Source: Betaproteobacteria bacterium (lineage in GTDB: Bacteria; Pseudomonadota; Gammaproteobacteria; Burkholderiales; Casimicrobiaceae). From it: a stretch of 64,000 nucleotides of DNA. Numbering within the stretch: position 1 is the stretch's first letter; the number at the start of each line of letters is the position of its first letter. This document shows, in pieces, positions 1-7,450 of the stretch. The notes beneath the pieces are model-generated. The model worked only from the letters and a program-made list of their open reading frames with translations, made no database searches and was not told where the DNA came from. The stretch spans positions 144,703 to 208,702 of the forward strand of contig READ01000011.1 in the NCBI GenBank assembly GCA_004293675.1. Reading direction: 5' to 3'. The translations under genes and the position numbers were made by a program.

Positions 1-209
1 ACCCGCTTGTAATCGGGGTGAATCGAGTCTGGGCGAATAAAGATTCCGTACTTAAGTCGTGGCTCCCCGTTTTCATCAGACGAGTAGGGATAGGGCACAG
101 GCAGGTGACCGTACGCATACATGAACAACAAATCGGCGACCTGTTTCTGCTCCGGCGTCAGCGGCGGAGCCGGTGCGTCATCGTCATCTGGATTATGGGG
201 AGTCGTCAT
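1..209 (-). CDS. Partial hypothetical protein, cut by the left edge
   Basis: Reading leftwards from an ATG at 209, the minus strand stays open to the edge of the window, about 69 codons. The N-terminus is acidic and proline-rich (MTTPHNPDDDDAPAPPLTPE), followed by a folded-looking stretch with LLFMYAYGHLPVPYPY. No family is recognised. The frame also stays open for some distance upstream of this ATG, but no better ATG was seen there and no strong Shine-Dalgarno sequence precedes position 209, so the start is uncertain. It is divergent from the ssb gene. Confidence 0.5.
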   Translation of the reverse strand, partial: MTTPHNPDDDDAPAPPLTPEQKQVADLLFMYAYGHLPVPYPYSSDENGEPRLKYGIFIRPDSIHPDYKR

Positions 210-328
210 ATGGAGCGGCGTTTGATTTGTCTGTGCACTGAGCCTACTGGTTCGACCCCCTCGAATTGTCCTACGAAACCGCTTTTACATGCTGGAACCT
301 GACTTCCTCTCTATTACCACGTCACCGC

Positions 329-355
329 ATCGCGACGATGACCGCGCGTCGCGAT
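329..355 (+). promoter_or_regulatory. Perfect 9-bp inverted repeat upstream of ssb
   Basis: ATCGCGACG (329-337) is followed by a 9-base spacer and the exact reverse complement CGTCGCGAT (347-355). It lies 40 bases upstream of the ssb start, between ssb and the divergent partial gene. It could be an operator in this divergent region or a leader hairpin of the ssb mRNA. No U-tract follows, so it is not an intrinsic terminator. Confidence 0.5.
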
Positions 356-395
356 AGCAATTTCAACATGCGGCGAAATAACAAGGAAACACACT

Positions 396-785
396 ATGTC
401 AAATCGACTTGAAGTTACTGGCAATCTGGGAAAAGACCCAGCCCTCAAAACCATCAAAATCGGCAATGAAGAACGCCCGGTTTGCGAGTTCTCGGTGTTC
501 GCCGACAACTATAAGCGAGACGAGAAGTCGGGCGAGTACGTGCAAGACGGCGGGTTCTGGGTTTCGGTGTCCATCTGGGGGGATCGAGCGCGCAATTGCT
601 TCAAGCATTTGCGTAAAGGCGCTCGCGTGACCTGTGAAGGCAAGCTCAGCATCGACGAGTACGAGTCTAAAGAAAACAACGGTGAACAGCGCTACTCCCT
701 CCGACTAACGGCAGACAACGTAACGCTTGAGTTGTCGCGCATTGAAAGCGTCACGTTCAAGCCAAAACGCGAAAACGAAGAATAA
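396..785 (+). CDS. ssb: Single-stranded DNA-binding protein, ICE type
   Basis: The 129-residue protein begins MSNRLEVTGNLGKDPALK and continues with the OB-fold strand pattern of SSB proteins (CEFSVFADNY, FWVSVSIWGDRA, KGARVTCEGKL, LRLTADNV). It would bind single-stranded DNA produced during transfer or rolling-circle replication of the element. It is short: the OB domain is followed by only a brief tail ending ENEE, without the long Gly/Gln linker and DDDIPF-type acidic tip of chromosomal SSB, so partner recruitment is probably different. AAGGAAA lies upstream of the ATG. SSB genes of this kind sit beside topB in SPI-7/PFGI-1-like islands, as they nearly do here. Confidence 0.9.
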   Translation: MSNRLEVTGNLGKDPALKTIKIGNEERPVCEFSVFADNYKRDEKSGEYVQDGGFWVSVSIWGDRARNCFKHLRKGARVTCEGKLSIDEYESKENNGEQRYSLRLTADNVTLELSRIESVTFKPKRENEE

Positions 786-867
786 ATTTCCGCTTTATTG
801 CTCATGCCTACCGCTGTAACCACGCACTACACAATCAACCTTATGCAAAGCAAAGGACTGCTCCGCC

Positions 868-1101
868 ATGCTCCACTGCGATCATTATTCCGAAACCCAC
901 CTGAAGCACACATTTTCGTGCACAGGCGTCCCTTTCCCGACCGATAGGGCCTCGCAGCGCATGCTTGAGGCGGTGCTCCAAGATGCGATCGACCAAGCCC
1001 GCTCGCGCGATGCCACCATCGCAACACGAATTCAGTTCGCGGGCTATCAAATCACCGCCCTCGACCAGCGCGTTCGATTGGCGTTTGGCGATGAGTCGTA
1101 A
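868..1101 (+). CDS. Small hypothetical protein
   Basis: The frame encodes 77 residues with no recognised family. The C-terminal half is helical and charged (MLEAVLQDAIDQARSRDATIATRIQF). AAAGGA lies upstream of the ATG, and the stop codon is 2 bases before the GTG of the next gene, suggesting translational coupling. A competing minus-strand frame covers 841-1125, but the coupling and the Shine-Dalgarno sequence favour the plus strand. Confidence 0.55.
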   Translation: MLHCDHYSETHLKHTFSCTGVPFPTDRASQRMLEAVLQDAIDQARSRDATIATRIQFAGYQITALDQRVRLAFGDES

Positions 1102-1103
1102 CC

Positions 1104-1391
1104 GTGGCCACGAGCGGGACGGCATCGCCGACGGCGTTCGAGGGTCAGTTCACTTACGACGAACTGGTTCAGCTGGTGTGTTTCGTCATGCAGCGTGATC
1201 GCCACGCGCTCGGGCAACCACTCTCCGATGACGCCGACTACTTGGCAACTCGGATGGGGGAAATGACATTTTTGCGTCAGCAAAGCCTACCTCTGCATAC
1301 GCTCGACGACCGATGTCTCAACTTACTTCGTTCGTTTCACGAGCAACAGCGGCAATGCGTACTCCCCATGGAAGACCCTGTTTCACCGTGA
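1104..1391 (+). CDS. Small hypothetical protein, GTG start
   Basis: The frame encodes 95 residues from a GTG start located 2 bases after the preceding stop. The segment FTYDELVQLVCFVMQRDRHALGQPLSDDADYLATRM looks like a compact helical domain, but no family is recognised. It probably forms a two-gene unit with the 868-1101 gene. Confidence 0.55.
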   Translation: MATSGTASPTAFEGQFTYDELVQLVCFVMQRDRHALGQPLSDDADYLATRMGEMTFLRQQSLPLHTLDDRCLNLLRSFHEQQRQCVLPMEDPVSP

Positions 1392-1490
1392 AACATCGCT
1401 TCACGAAGACGCAGTGCCGGCAAAGTTCTAATTCATTGATTTTTATAAACAATCTTCCGTTTTCGCGATCCTTATCGAGGATTTTTTAAG

Positions 1491-1997
1491 ATGTTCCACG
1501 GCTCACATGCGCAAAACAGTACAGAAAGTGGTAACGCCGTTACCATCAGCGATTTCATTGACTGGACTCGTCTTACTGCGCGTCAGCACTCGTTGGTGAC
1601 TCGAGCATTGCGCGCGCTCGCTGAATCGGGGCGAGCGCCGAGTGCACGAGAGCTTAGAGCGGTGGTGGGCTCGGGGTCAATGCGAGACCATAATCTCGCA
1701 GTGCAATCCGTCGCCAAGGCCGTTGATTGCTTCATGGCGCGTGATGCGGTGCGTGACCGCTCCGCCACCGAGTTGGAGCTCCAACGACTCTCGCTTCAAC
1801 TCTCCGATGCGCATGCCGCAGTCGTTGCAAAGGACGCTGAGTTTGACGGTTTGCGCAAACATCTTCTACTTGAAACGGCTCGCATCCGTGACGAATTAAA
1901 GCAGGATCGACTGCACGCTACACCAGTACCCTCCGTGGCTCAGCCTGGATACGATGAGCCCATTTACGCAGGTCGGGTGGATCGATCATGGAAATAG
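1491..1997 (+). CDS. KfrA-like DNA-binding coiled-coil protein
   Basis: The 168-residue protein has an N-terminal region (residues about 25-85) with a helix-turn-helix pattern like the KfrA N-terminal domain: LAESGRAPSARELRAVVG followed by GSMRDHNLAVQSVAKAV, the usual small-residue turn and recognition helix. Residues about 90-145 are a heptad-rich coiled coil (ELELQRLSLQLSDAHAAVVAKDAEF). KfrA-type proteins are plasmid DNA-binding, partition-associated proteins, and a similar autoregulatory or segregation role is inferred. The ATG follows a short AT-rich leader with GAGGA. The next gene overlaps by 10 bases. Confidence 0.55.
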   Translation: MFHGSHAQNSTESGNAVTISDFIDWTRLTARQHSLVTRALRALAESGRAPSARELRAVVGSGSMRDHNLAVQSVAKAVDCFMARDAVRDRSATELELQRLSLQLSDAHAAVVAKDAEFDGLRKHLLLETARIRDELKQDRLHATPVPSVAQPGYDEPIYAGRVDRSWK

Positions 1998-2248
1998 TCA
2001 CCTTACTTCAAGTGGGCGCGTTCTTCAGTGGCGTTGCGGGGCAGTGGCTAATTGCACGAAAGTCGATGAACGCCTTTCCCGCGTGGACGGTCTCCAATTT
2101 GCTTTTGATCGGCTTTTCTGTAGCGACACAAGCGTGGTGGCTTATGGCGATGTACATGGTCTACCTGATCGGCAGCTTGCTGGCATGGCGCCAGTGGCAT
2201 CGTGAGCAAAAACGAGCAGTGCATCGCTTGATCCAACTCAAGACTTAG
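1988..2248 (+). CDS. Small inner-membrane protein
   Basis: The 86-residue protein has three hydrophobic segments (LLQVGAFFSGVAGQWLIA, WTVSNLLLIGFSVATQAWWLM, MYMVYLIGSLLAWRQW) and a basic C-terminal tail (HREQKRAVHRLIQ), which predicts a three-helix inner-membrane protein. It resembles half of a small transporter such as the PnuC class, but the similarity is too weak for a functional call. It overlaps the KfrA-like gene by 10 bases and is probably co-translated with it. Confidence 0.6.
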   Translation: MEIVTLLQVGAFFSGVAGQWLIARKSMNAFPAWTVSNLLLIGFSVATQAWWLMAMYMVYLIGSLLAWRQWHREQKRAVHRLIQLKT

Positions 2249-2340
2249 CACGGTTCGATATCGGCGTCTATTTTTAATCTCGCCTCTCTCCGTCCGAATT
2301 GTTTCGCGACAATTACTTTGGGCTGATGCACATTGCGTCT

Positions 2341-4647
2341 ATGCGATTATTTCTTTGCGAAAAACCCTCTCAAGCTACCGATCTCGCTCGCGTACTCGCG
2401 TGTACTGAGCGAGGCGACGGCTACATGAAAAATGCTGCGACGCAGACGATCGTTACGTTTGCTGTAGGGCACTTACTTCATCAGGCAGAGCCCGATCAAT
2501 ACGGCGAGCAATTCGGCAAGCCGTGGAAGCTCGACGTGCTTCCTGTGCTGCCGTCCCCGTGGCGGTATCTTCCAGATCCCAAAACGGCGAAGCAACTCGC
2601 GGTGGTGACTCGTCTGCTTCGTACGGCGAACGAGCTGGTGATCGCAACTGACGCTGACCGCGAAGGTGAAGTCATTGCACGCAACATCGTGTCTCACGTC
2701 GGCTATACGGGATTGATGTCTCGACTGTGGGTCTCTGACAGCACAGCCACTGGCATCAAGAAAGCCTTGGGACAGATCAAACCTGCTGCGAGCACCCAGG
2801 GGCTCTACGCCTCTGGCGTCGGCAGGCAGCGTGCAGATTGGGTGGCGGGGATGAATCTCACTCGCGCCCTCACCGTAGCGTTTGGAGGGCGCGGCACGGT
2901 GATTAACTTCGGTCGCGTTCAAACACCGACCCTTGCGCTAGTCGTACGCCGTGAGCGTGCGATCGGACAGTTCATTCCGTCCCCCTACTTTTCGTTACAG
3001 GCACATTTCAAACTAGGTTCTCACGCAGAAGCCATAGCGATGCGTTGGCTGCCAGAGACAGGGCAAGTTGATGCAAACAATCGGTTGGTTGATGCGGCCA
3101 TCGCCAAGGCGATCGTGGGCAAAGTAACCGGGCAGAAAGGGACAGTTGATGCAGTTGATCGTGAACAAAAGCAGGAAGCAGCGCCACTGCTCTACGACCT
3201 CGGCGCTCTGCAACGCGAGTGCTCCTCACGCTTTGGTATGTCTCCCGACAAAACACTTGCTACAGTGCAATCGCTGTACGAGACACACAAGCTCTTGACC
3301 TATCCCCGCACTGATTGTGAATACATCGCGGAAGAGATGTACCCTGATGCGCCACGTGTATTGGCCGCCATCGGCGGGGTACATCCTGAGCTTAGCAAGG
3401 TCGTTGCGTCGATCGTTGCGCAACCGCTGCGAGCACCGACGCGGGCATTTAACTCAAAGCGCGTGGCGGCATCAGCCCACCACGCAATCATTCCAACCAG
3501 CGCGAGTCAGATGAAGCTCGATGCGTTGAAGCCCAACGAGCAGCAGGTCTACAACCTGGTGGCGCGACGCTATCTCGCGCAGTTTCTGCCGAACCATGGG
3601 TACGATGAAACGCGGGTATCGGTGACATGCGCAGGCGTGCGATTTATCGCGATTGGCCGGGTTGTCACCGAGCCTGGTTGGAAACTTCTCTATCCGCCCA
3701 CAAGCATCGACGAGAAGAAACCGAAGCGTACTTCGAAGACTGATGCTGACGACGATGAAAAGTCCTCTGATGCAGTCGATCTACCAGCAGTCTCGTGCGG
3801 GGACGCTGCAATCAACACCGACATCCGTGCGGTGTCAAAACTCACTCAACCACCGAAGCGCTATACCGAGGCAACACTACTTTCTGCGATGGAGGCCATC
3901 GATAAGGAAATTGATGATCCTCGACTAGCCGCGATCATGAAAAACAAAGAAAAGGCCGGTATCGGTACATCCGCGACGCGCGGGGAGATTTTGAAGCGAC
4001 TGTTCGCTGGTGAGTATTTCGAACTCGATAAGAAGGCTGTGAAACCGACGAGCAAAGGTTTATCAGTTGTTGAATTGATGGAGCGAGTCTGCCCCCAGTT
4101 AGTCGATCTGGCGATGACCGCGATTTGGGAGTCTGCGCTCACCGAAGTCGAGAACGGAGCGCTATCGCTCGACGCGTTTGAATCGAAAATCAATCAGTTT
4201 GTGACTCAAGCGATCACGCAAGTTCGGACTGCGGCCAGCAGCGCAAACGTACAGCGTATCGGTCTTTCTGCTGATTCGCCGGTTTCGCCTTCGGGCAATG
4301 TACGATCGCGTCCAAATGCCAATGATTCTGTTGCCGCAGTAAAGCATGCGTGTCCGAGCTGCGCAGCCCCGATGCGACGCCGCAGTGGTAGTCGAGGCGA
4401 GTTTTGGGGATGCAGCGCGTACCCAAAATGCAGCATGACGCTACCCGACGTTGACGGCACGCCCGGTGCGGCGCAAGCACGTGCAAAACCGCAAGCCCCC
4501 AATGCACCCCGTGGCGAGGTCGGCAATGCGTGCCCGACGTGTAGCCTCGGAAAACTTACACAACGATCAACGAGCGATGGACGCCCGTTTCTTGGGTGCA
4601 CAAAATTCCCCGCCTGCAAACATTTCGAGTGGATACCGAGCAAATGA
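2341..4647 (+). CDS. topB: DNA topoisomerase III
   Basis: This type IA topoisomerase of 768 residues starts MRLFLCEKPSQA, the family start; an upstream in-frame TTG at 2299 is less likely. A TOPRIM domain contains IATDADREGE at about residues 100-110. The catalytic tyrosine is in LLTYPRTDCEYI near residue 321. Two C-terminal C4 zinc-ribbon modules follow, at about 670 (CPSCAAPM...GCSAYPKC) and 730 (CPTCSLGK...GCTKFPAC). It relaxes and decatenates DNA through single-strand passage. The element-borne copy probably resolves replication or transfer intermediates together with the nearby ssb. The stop overlaps the next ATG. Confidence 0.95.
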   Translation: MRLFLCEKPSQATDLARVLACTERGDGYMKNAATQTIVTFAVGHLLHQAEPDQYGEQFGKPWKLDVLPVLPSPWRYLPDPKTAKQLAVVTRLLRTANELVIATDADREGEVIARNIVSHVGYTGLMSRLWVSDSTATGIKKALGQIKPAASTQGLYASGVGRQRADWVAGMNLTRALTVAFGGRGTVINFGRVQTPTLALVVRRERAIGQFIPSPYFSLQAHFKLGSHAEAIAMRWLPETGQVDANNRLVDAAIAKAIVGKVTGQKGTVDAVDREQKQEAAPLLYDLGALQRECSSRFGMSPDKTLATVQSLYETHKLLTYPRTDCEYIAEEMYPDAPRVLAAIGGVHPELSKVVASIVAQPLRAPTRAFNSKRVAASAHHAIIPTSASQMKLDALKPNEQQVYNLVARRYLAQFLPNHGYDETRVSVTCAGVRFIAIGRVVTEPGWKLLYPPTSIDEKKPKRTSKTDADDDEKSSDAVDLPAVSCGDAAINTDIRAVSKLTQPPKRYTEATLLSAMEAIDKEIDDPRLAAIMKNKEKAGIGTSATRGEILKRLFAGEYFELDKKAVKPTSKGLSVVELMERVCPQLVDLAMTAIWESALTEVENGALSLDAFESKINQFVTQAITQVRTAASSANVQRIGLSADSPVSPSGNVRSRPNANDSVAAVKHACPSCAAPMRRRSGSRGEFWGCSAYPKCSMTLPDVDGTPGAAQARAKPQAPNAPRGEVGNACPTCSLGKLTQRSTSDGRPFLGCTKFPACKHFEWIPSK

Positions 4648-5213
4648 AGGGCGAGCTGGCCATCTCCACCGCAACGATATTTGAACTTGACGGAAGCAGG
4701 TTGCTGCGTGATCTGCGCTTACCTTACTACTCGATTGCGATTATGAGAGAAATGCGGCTTGGCGACGAACGAACCCTGTTTGATGTGTACACGTCGCGCC
4801 CCATGTACGATGAAGTCCCCGATGAGCACGGCTCGGCAAGCGCACAAATTGAGCGCGTACGTGGTGGGTTTTATTTAAGCGCTTTGTGGATGTTGCCCAT
4901 CGGCAATCATCGTTCACGCGGTACGTTGTTTTGCACAGGGTTCGCGATTAGGCTTTTACCCAACAGGCGATTTGCGCTTGAACACAAAGACGTGGACAAC
5001 CTCCGCTTATTCGTGCGAATCGTGAGATTAGCTGCGCGTGTTTCGAGCATGGCCAAAGCCGCAGGTGAATCGCAGTGTGCGAGACTGTTACGTCCATCTT
5101 TAGAAGGACATTGGGAAGAAAGGTGCGGGTACGTTGTACCTTTTCTAAATCGACTCGCAGATTTGGCGCAGAACGACCCAAGATATGCGCGCGTACAAGC
5201 TCGAAAACTTTGA
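4644..5213 (+). CDS. Hypothetical protein coupled to topB
   Basis: The ATG at 4644 overlaps the topB stop as ATGA, giving a 189-residue protein; a longer in-frame start at 4596 lies inside topB and is disfavoured. The sequence has alternating strands (LRLPYYSIAIMREM, GGFYLSALWMLPIG, TLFCTGFAIRLLP) and a C-terminal helix, but no family is recognised. Translational coupling suggests a role alongside topoisomerase III. Confidence 0.65.
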   Translation: MKGELAISTATIFELDGSRLLRDLRLPYYSIAIMREMRLGDERTLFDVYTSRPMYDEVPDEHGSASAQIERVRGGFYLSALWMLPIGNHRSRGTLFCTGFAIRLLPNRRFALEHKDVDNLRLFVRIVRLAARVSSMAKAAGESQCARLLRPSLEGHWEERCGYVVPFLNRLADLAQNDPRYARVQARKL

Positions 5214-5233
5214 TGTCTGCATTGCGCAATAGG

Positions 5234-5297
5234 TCTTTAAGTGCTCAGCGCGTGATATATACTGTGATATACATCAACCATAATATAGAAGGTCGGT
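5234..5297 (+). promoter_or_regulatory. Promoter/operator with GTGATATA direct repeats
   Basis: Two copies of GTGATATA start at 5252 and 5264, exactly 12 bases apart, and overlap a TATACT -10-like hexamer (5258-5263). Ribbon-helix-helix repressors commonly bind short repeats with helical spacing at their own promoter, and the gene directly downstream encodes such a protein, so autorepression is inferred. The -35 match is weak. Confidence 0.5.
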
Positions 5298-5579
5298 ATG
5301 GGAAACATGGTACTCACCCCCGTATATCTTGAGCCTGAGCAAAAAAAAGCCCTGGCAAAGAAAGCAAAGGCATCCGGGAAAAGCGTGTCGGAGCTTTTGC
5401 GGGAGGCGGTTGACGCAAAAATCAGCGGCGCTAAACCACACGAAGTGGAGCAGCTCGATGCAGCCTCAAAGCGTGCGATGACCGAAATTGATGCGATGAT
5501 CGATGCGCTCAAAACCAATTCGAGCGAACATCGTAAATTCTTGCGCGCTCTTGAAGCGGCGCGTACGCAACACGCATGA
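5298..5579 (+). CDS. Ribbon-helix-helix protein
   Basis: The 93-residue protein starts MGNMVLTPVYLEPEQKKAL, a short beta strand followed by helices (KKAKASGKSVSELLREAVDAKI), which is the ribbon-helix-helix fold of small repressors and antitoxins. The C-terminal half is helical (IDAMIDALKTN...KFLRALEAAR). It is the first gene of a three-gene unit whose members overlap as ATGA. The tandem GTGATATA repeats just upstream are a likely operator. It could be an antitoxin, but the following proteins do not look like known toxins. Confidence 0.75.
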   Translation: MGNMVLTPVYLEPEQKKALAKKAKASGKSVSELLREAVDAKISGAKPHEVEQLDAASKRAMTEIDAMIDALKTNSSEHRKFLRALEAARTQHA

Positions 5580-5773
5580 GCACGCTTACTGAGATTCTGG
5601 ATCGGCTCACCAACATCCAAGCGCTTCGCGTCCAGGTTGACACCTTGATTCGTGAGCAGGGCGAGGCGCGGCAAATCATGCTGCGCCAACAAAACGAACT
5701 AGCGGAAATCAGGGGGCAGCTGAAGGCGTTAATCCAAATGCAATCGCAATCCTCAAAAGAGAAAAAGGTATGA
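5576..5773 (+). CDS. Small coiled-coil protein
   Basis: The 65-residue protein is almost entirely a predicted coiled coil with regular hydrophobic spacing (ILDRLTNIQALRVQVDTLIREQ, LRQQNELAEIRGQLKALIQ) and a lysine-rich end. Its ATG overlaps the stop of the ribbon-helix-helix gene and its own stop overlaps the next ATG, so the three proteins are probably made together. Function unknown. Confidence 0.65.
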   Translation: MSTLTEILDRLTNIQALRVQVDTLIREQGEARQIMLRQQNELAEIRGQLKALIQMQSQSSKEKKV

Positions 5774-6078
5774 GTGAAATGACTAACGTTTTGCAATTTA
5801 ATGGTTCCGAATCCTCAAAATGCCGCGTTGGATCATATGCCCACCACGCGGAACATGGTTGTGTCACGGTCGTGGCCGCGAGTGGCTTAATGCGCACGAT
5901 CGAGATCACAGACTACCGCGCGCTCAGTCAAGCCGAACTGGTTGTGGATCTCCCGGACGGAATCGCCCCATCGGAGGTGCTGTACGGCACCGAACTCGAT
6001 CAAACCTACGCTGAGGTGTCAGTTACTTCGCTTCGGGACCTCGATCGCGAGCGCAAGTTGTCGCGGGCTAGCGTCTAG
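5770..6078 (+). CDS. Hypothetical protein
   Basis: This 102-residue protein is the third gene of the ribbon-helix-helix unit, overlapping the previous gene by ATGA. Strand-like segments (HGCVTVVAASGLMRTIEI, AELVVDLPDGI, AEVSVTSLRDL) suggest a small beta-rich domain. No family recognised. Confidence 0.6.
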   Translation: MSEMTNVLQFNGSESSKCRVGSYAHHAEHGCVTVVAASGLMRTIEITDYRALSQAELVVDLPDGIAPSEVLYGTELDQTYAEVSVTSLRDLDRERKLSRASV

Positions 6079-6220
6079 CGGCGCTCGAATCCTTAGGCAC
6101 GGCAGAGGCTTGACGAACGTCAGCCAGTGCGCTACGATGGAATTGTTTATCGGTAGCTGAGCAGCTTGTTCGACTCACATTACGAGTTACCTTTTTGCTC
6201 TCACGAGCGCCTTTTGAAGT

Positions 6221-6264
6221 CCGTCAGCCTCTGTAACGGAAACGCATCGCAAGATGCTGAGGTA
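6221..6264 (+). ncRNA. Pseudoknot RNA element, copy 1
   Basis: The three helices are P1 CCGT/ACGG (6221-6224 with 6236-6239, extended by T6220-A6240), P2 CCTC/GAGG (6228-6231 in the P1 loop with 6259-6262, making a pseudoknot), and an inserted hairpin GCATC-GCAA-GATGC (6244-6257) with a GNRA loop. Conserved unpaired bases are CAG, TGTA and the final TA. It lies 77 bases upstream of the DUF3577 gene. The five copies in this window differ at paired positions but keep pairing. Confidence 0.8.
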
Positions 6265-6281
6265 TGTGTCTATTTTTGCAA

Positions 6282-6341
6282 CCCCTCGGGAATCCATCTT
6301 CCCGTCGGGGAGTAGGTTCCCATTTTTTTGGAGAACTTACT
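6282..6341 (+). promoter_or_regulatory. Two-hairpin leader with paired Shine-Dalgarno, copy a
   Basis: A stem-loop CCCC...CGGGAA/TTCCCG...GGGG (6282-6310) is followed by GTTCCC/GGAGAAC around a T7 loop (6316-6336, one bulged A) that pairs the Shine-Dalgarno GGAG (6330-6333) 8 bases before the ATG at 6342. The same layout recurs in front of six other genes here. Translational control is inferred. Confidence 0.7.
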
Positions 6342-6776
6342 ATGAGCAACACAACAAACAACACTTCTGGTTACTTCGATCTTCACGTTGAACGACTCGG
6401 TTATCTCAACCGGATTCGTCGCGTGACACCTCGCAAAGGATCAGAGTTTTTGGCATGTACGATTGAAGCGCTTCGCGGTGCAACGGATGACGTAGAGAAA
6501 TCTCGTTTTGATGTTCGCATTAGTGGAGAAGTCGCGAAAGCGGCAATCCTGGCACTTGAGTCATCCGTCATGGTTGACAAAAAGTCTGTCCTGATCGGCT
6601 TCAAACTGAGCGATATTTTTGCTGAGCACTTCGTTCTTGAAAAAGGCGAACGCAAAGGCGAAGTCGCTTGCGTGATTAAGGGTCGGTTGCTTCAGGTTAA
6701 ATGGGCGAAAGTCGATGGTTCATCCTTCGATATTCCGCTCATCGAAAAACCTGCTAAGACCGGCACTAACGGCTAG
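6342..6776 (+). CDS. DUF3577 (STY4534-type) ICE protein
   Basis: The 144-residue protein matches the DUF3577/STY4534 family: YFDLHVERLGYLNRIRRVTPRKGSEFLACTIEALRG, followed by the RFDVRISGEVA and VLIGFKLSDIF segments typical of it. Family members are small OB-like proteins found only on ICEs and genomic islands; they are labelled replication proteins, though the biochemistry is not well defined. The start at 6342 is chosen because it aligns with the family N-terminus and follows GGAG; an upstream in-frame start at 6264 would run through the structured leader. It is preceded by pseudoknot copy 1 and a two-hairpin leader. Confidence 0.85.
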   Translation: MSNTTNNTSGYFDLHVERLGYLNRIRRVTPRKGSEFLACTIEALRGATDDVEKSRFDVRISGEVAKAAILALESSVMVDKKSVLIGFKLSDIFAEHFVLEKGERKGEVACVIKGRLLQVKWAKVDGSSFDIPLIEKPAKTGTNG

Positions 6777-6796
6777 CCACTAGCCTCAATTTACTA

Positions 6797-6856
6797 CCCA
6801 TCGGGGATTCACTTCCCGATAGGGATGGTGGTCCCCAGTTTTATCTGGAGATCATC
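6797..6856 (+). promoter_or_regulatory. Two-hairpin leader, copy b
   Basis: CCC-ATCGGG (6797-6805) pairs with CCCGAT-a-GGG (6815-6824). A second stem, GGTCCCCAG (6830-6838) with CTGGAGATC (6845-6853), has one C-A mismatch and one G-U pair and buries the GGAG before the ATG at 6857. It is the same architecture as copy a, but without a pseudoknot upstream. Confidence 0.65.
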
Positions 6857-6961
6857 ATGTTAGTTGAAGCTGTTGTGAATGTTGTTACCGATGTGAAGTT
6901 GATGTGCTACAGCGTATTTGTGTCGCAAGTCATTGCGATTGCAGTTACGATGTTGCGCTAG
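6857..6961 (+). CDS. 34-residue hydrophobic microprotein
   Basis: ATG at 6857 opens a 35-codon frame ending TAG at 6961. The product is hydrophobic almost throughout (MLVEAVVNVVTDVKLM then CYSVFVSQVIAIAVTMLR) and could be a single transmembrane helix. The reason to accept it is that the ATG sits at exactly the expected place after a complete two-hairpin leader with GGAG. No homologue is recognised. Confidence 0.5.
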   Translation: MLVEAVVNVVTDVKLMCYSVFVSQVIAIAVTMLR

Positions 6962-6982
6962 CGTCATGGAGTCCACCGCCGC

Positions 6983-7020
6983 GTGCGGGGGCTCTCCCAA
7001 GCAAACGATGTTTGGGTGAG
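6983..7020 (+). promoter_or_regulatory. Long two-part hairpin upstream of a small gene
   Basis: GGGGCTC pairs with GAGCCCC, and inside it CCCAA pairs with TTGGG, forming an extended hairpin over roughly 6986-7024. No U-tract follows, so it is more likely a leader or mRNA-stability structure than a terminator. The ATG at 7054 follows after a purine-rich ribosome-binding region. Confidence 0.45.
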
Positions 7021-7053
7021 CCCCTGCTCAACCTCGGAAAGGAAAAGGAAACC

Positions 7054-7242
7054 ATGTCTACCAACGCGAAAACCAACGTCACAAAGAATTTGCTCAGCGC
7101 CATGGCCGCTGCTAACGTGCCCCTGGAGGATGCCCTCTGGTTCAACACGACAGCGCGCGCCAAAGGTGTGGTCGCGCCAAGCGATGCAAGTCGAGCTCGC
7201 TCGATCTTCGCCCGAATCGTGGACTGCACTTGTATGGCGTAA
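7054..7242 (+). CDS. Small hypothetical protein
   Basis: The frame encodes 62 residues from the ATG at 7054, which follows a run of GGAAAGGAAAAGGAA. An upstream in-frame start at 6904 would run through the hairpin and is not preferred. The residues MSTNAKTNVTKNLLSAMAAANVPLED and ASRARSIFARIVDCTCMA are not recognised as a family. Confidence 0.5.
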   Translation: MSTNAKTNVTKNLLSAMAAANVPLEDALWFNTTARAKGVVAPSDASRARSIFARIVDCTCMA

Positions 7243-7262
7243 CATTGCACTTGACCCGAGGA

Positions 7263-7351
7263 GGCTCCATTAAGCTGGAGCCGCCTTACCCAAGATGTCA
7301 GATCTGAAAATCTGAAAATCTGAAGATTTGGGTAAGGCAAATGTATTTGCC
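7263..7351 (+). repeat. Palindrome cluster with three 8-bp iteron-like repeats
   Basis: Three structures abut. GGCTCCA/TGGAGCC is a hairpin (7263-7282). GCCTTACCCAA (7283-7293) pairs perfectly with TTGGGTAAGGC (7328-7338). GGCAAAT-GT-ATTTGCC is a palindrome (7336-7351). The loop of the 11-bp stem contains three tandem 8-base units, ATCTGAAA, ATCTGAAA and ATCTGAAG (7302-7325). No U-tract follows, so this is not a simple terminator. An origin, a protein-binding array or an RNA structure are all possible. Confidence 0.6.
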
Positions 7352-7404
7352 GATCGATGTTCCCGTTTTGTGTGTTTCGGTAAAACACTCATCCTTCTAA
7401 AGAT

Positions 7405-7450
7405 GTCCGTCAGCCTCTGAAACGGACGCGCGTCGTAAGATGCCGAGGTA
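7405..7450 (+). ncRNA. Pseudoknot RNA element, copy 2
   Basis: P1 is GTCCGT/ACGGAC (7405-7410 with 7422-7427, six pairs). P2 is CCTC (7414-7417) with GAGG (7445-7448). The inserted hairpin is GCGTC-GTAA-GATGC (7430-7443) with a GNRA loop and one G-U pair. CAG, TGAA and TA are conserved. Unlike the other copies, the next gene starts 342 bases downstream. Confidence 0.8.

Noticed and set aside
18..302. Plus-strand frame of 94 codons at the left edge
   Set aside because: It is antisense to a minus-strand frame with a more natural protein composition, has no ribosome-binding site, and its product is rich in Arg and Cys in no pattern.
841..1125. Minus-strand frame opposite the small genes at 868 and 1104
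   Set aside because: The plus-strand pair is tightly coupled and has a Shine-Dalgarno sequence, while the minus frame spans the junction of the two genes without support.
1988..2248. PnuC-type nicotinamide riboside transporter
   Set aside because: Only three helices are present and no substrate-binding motif is visible, so it is kept as an unassigned membrane protein.
7302..7325. Possible CRISPR repeats
   Set aside because: The three units are only 8 bases long and contiguous, with no spacers and no cas genes anywhere in the window.
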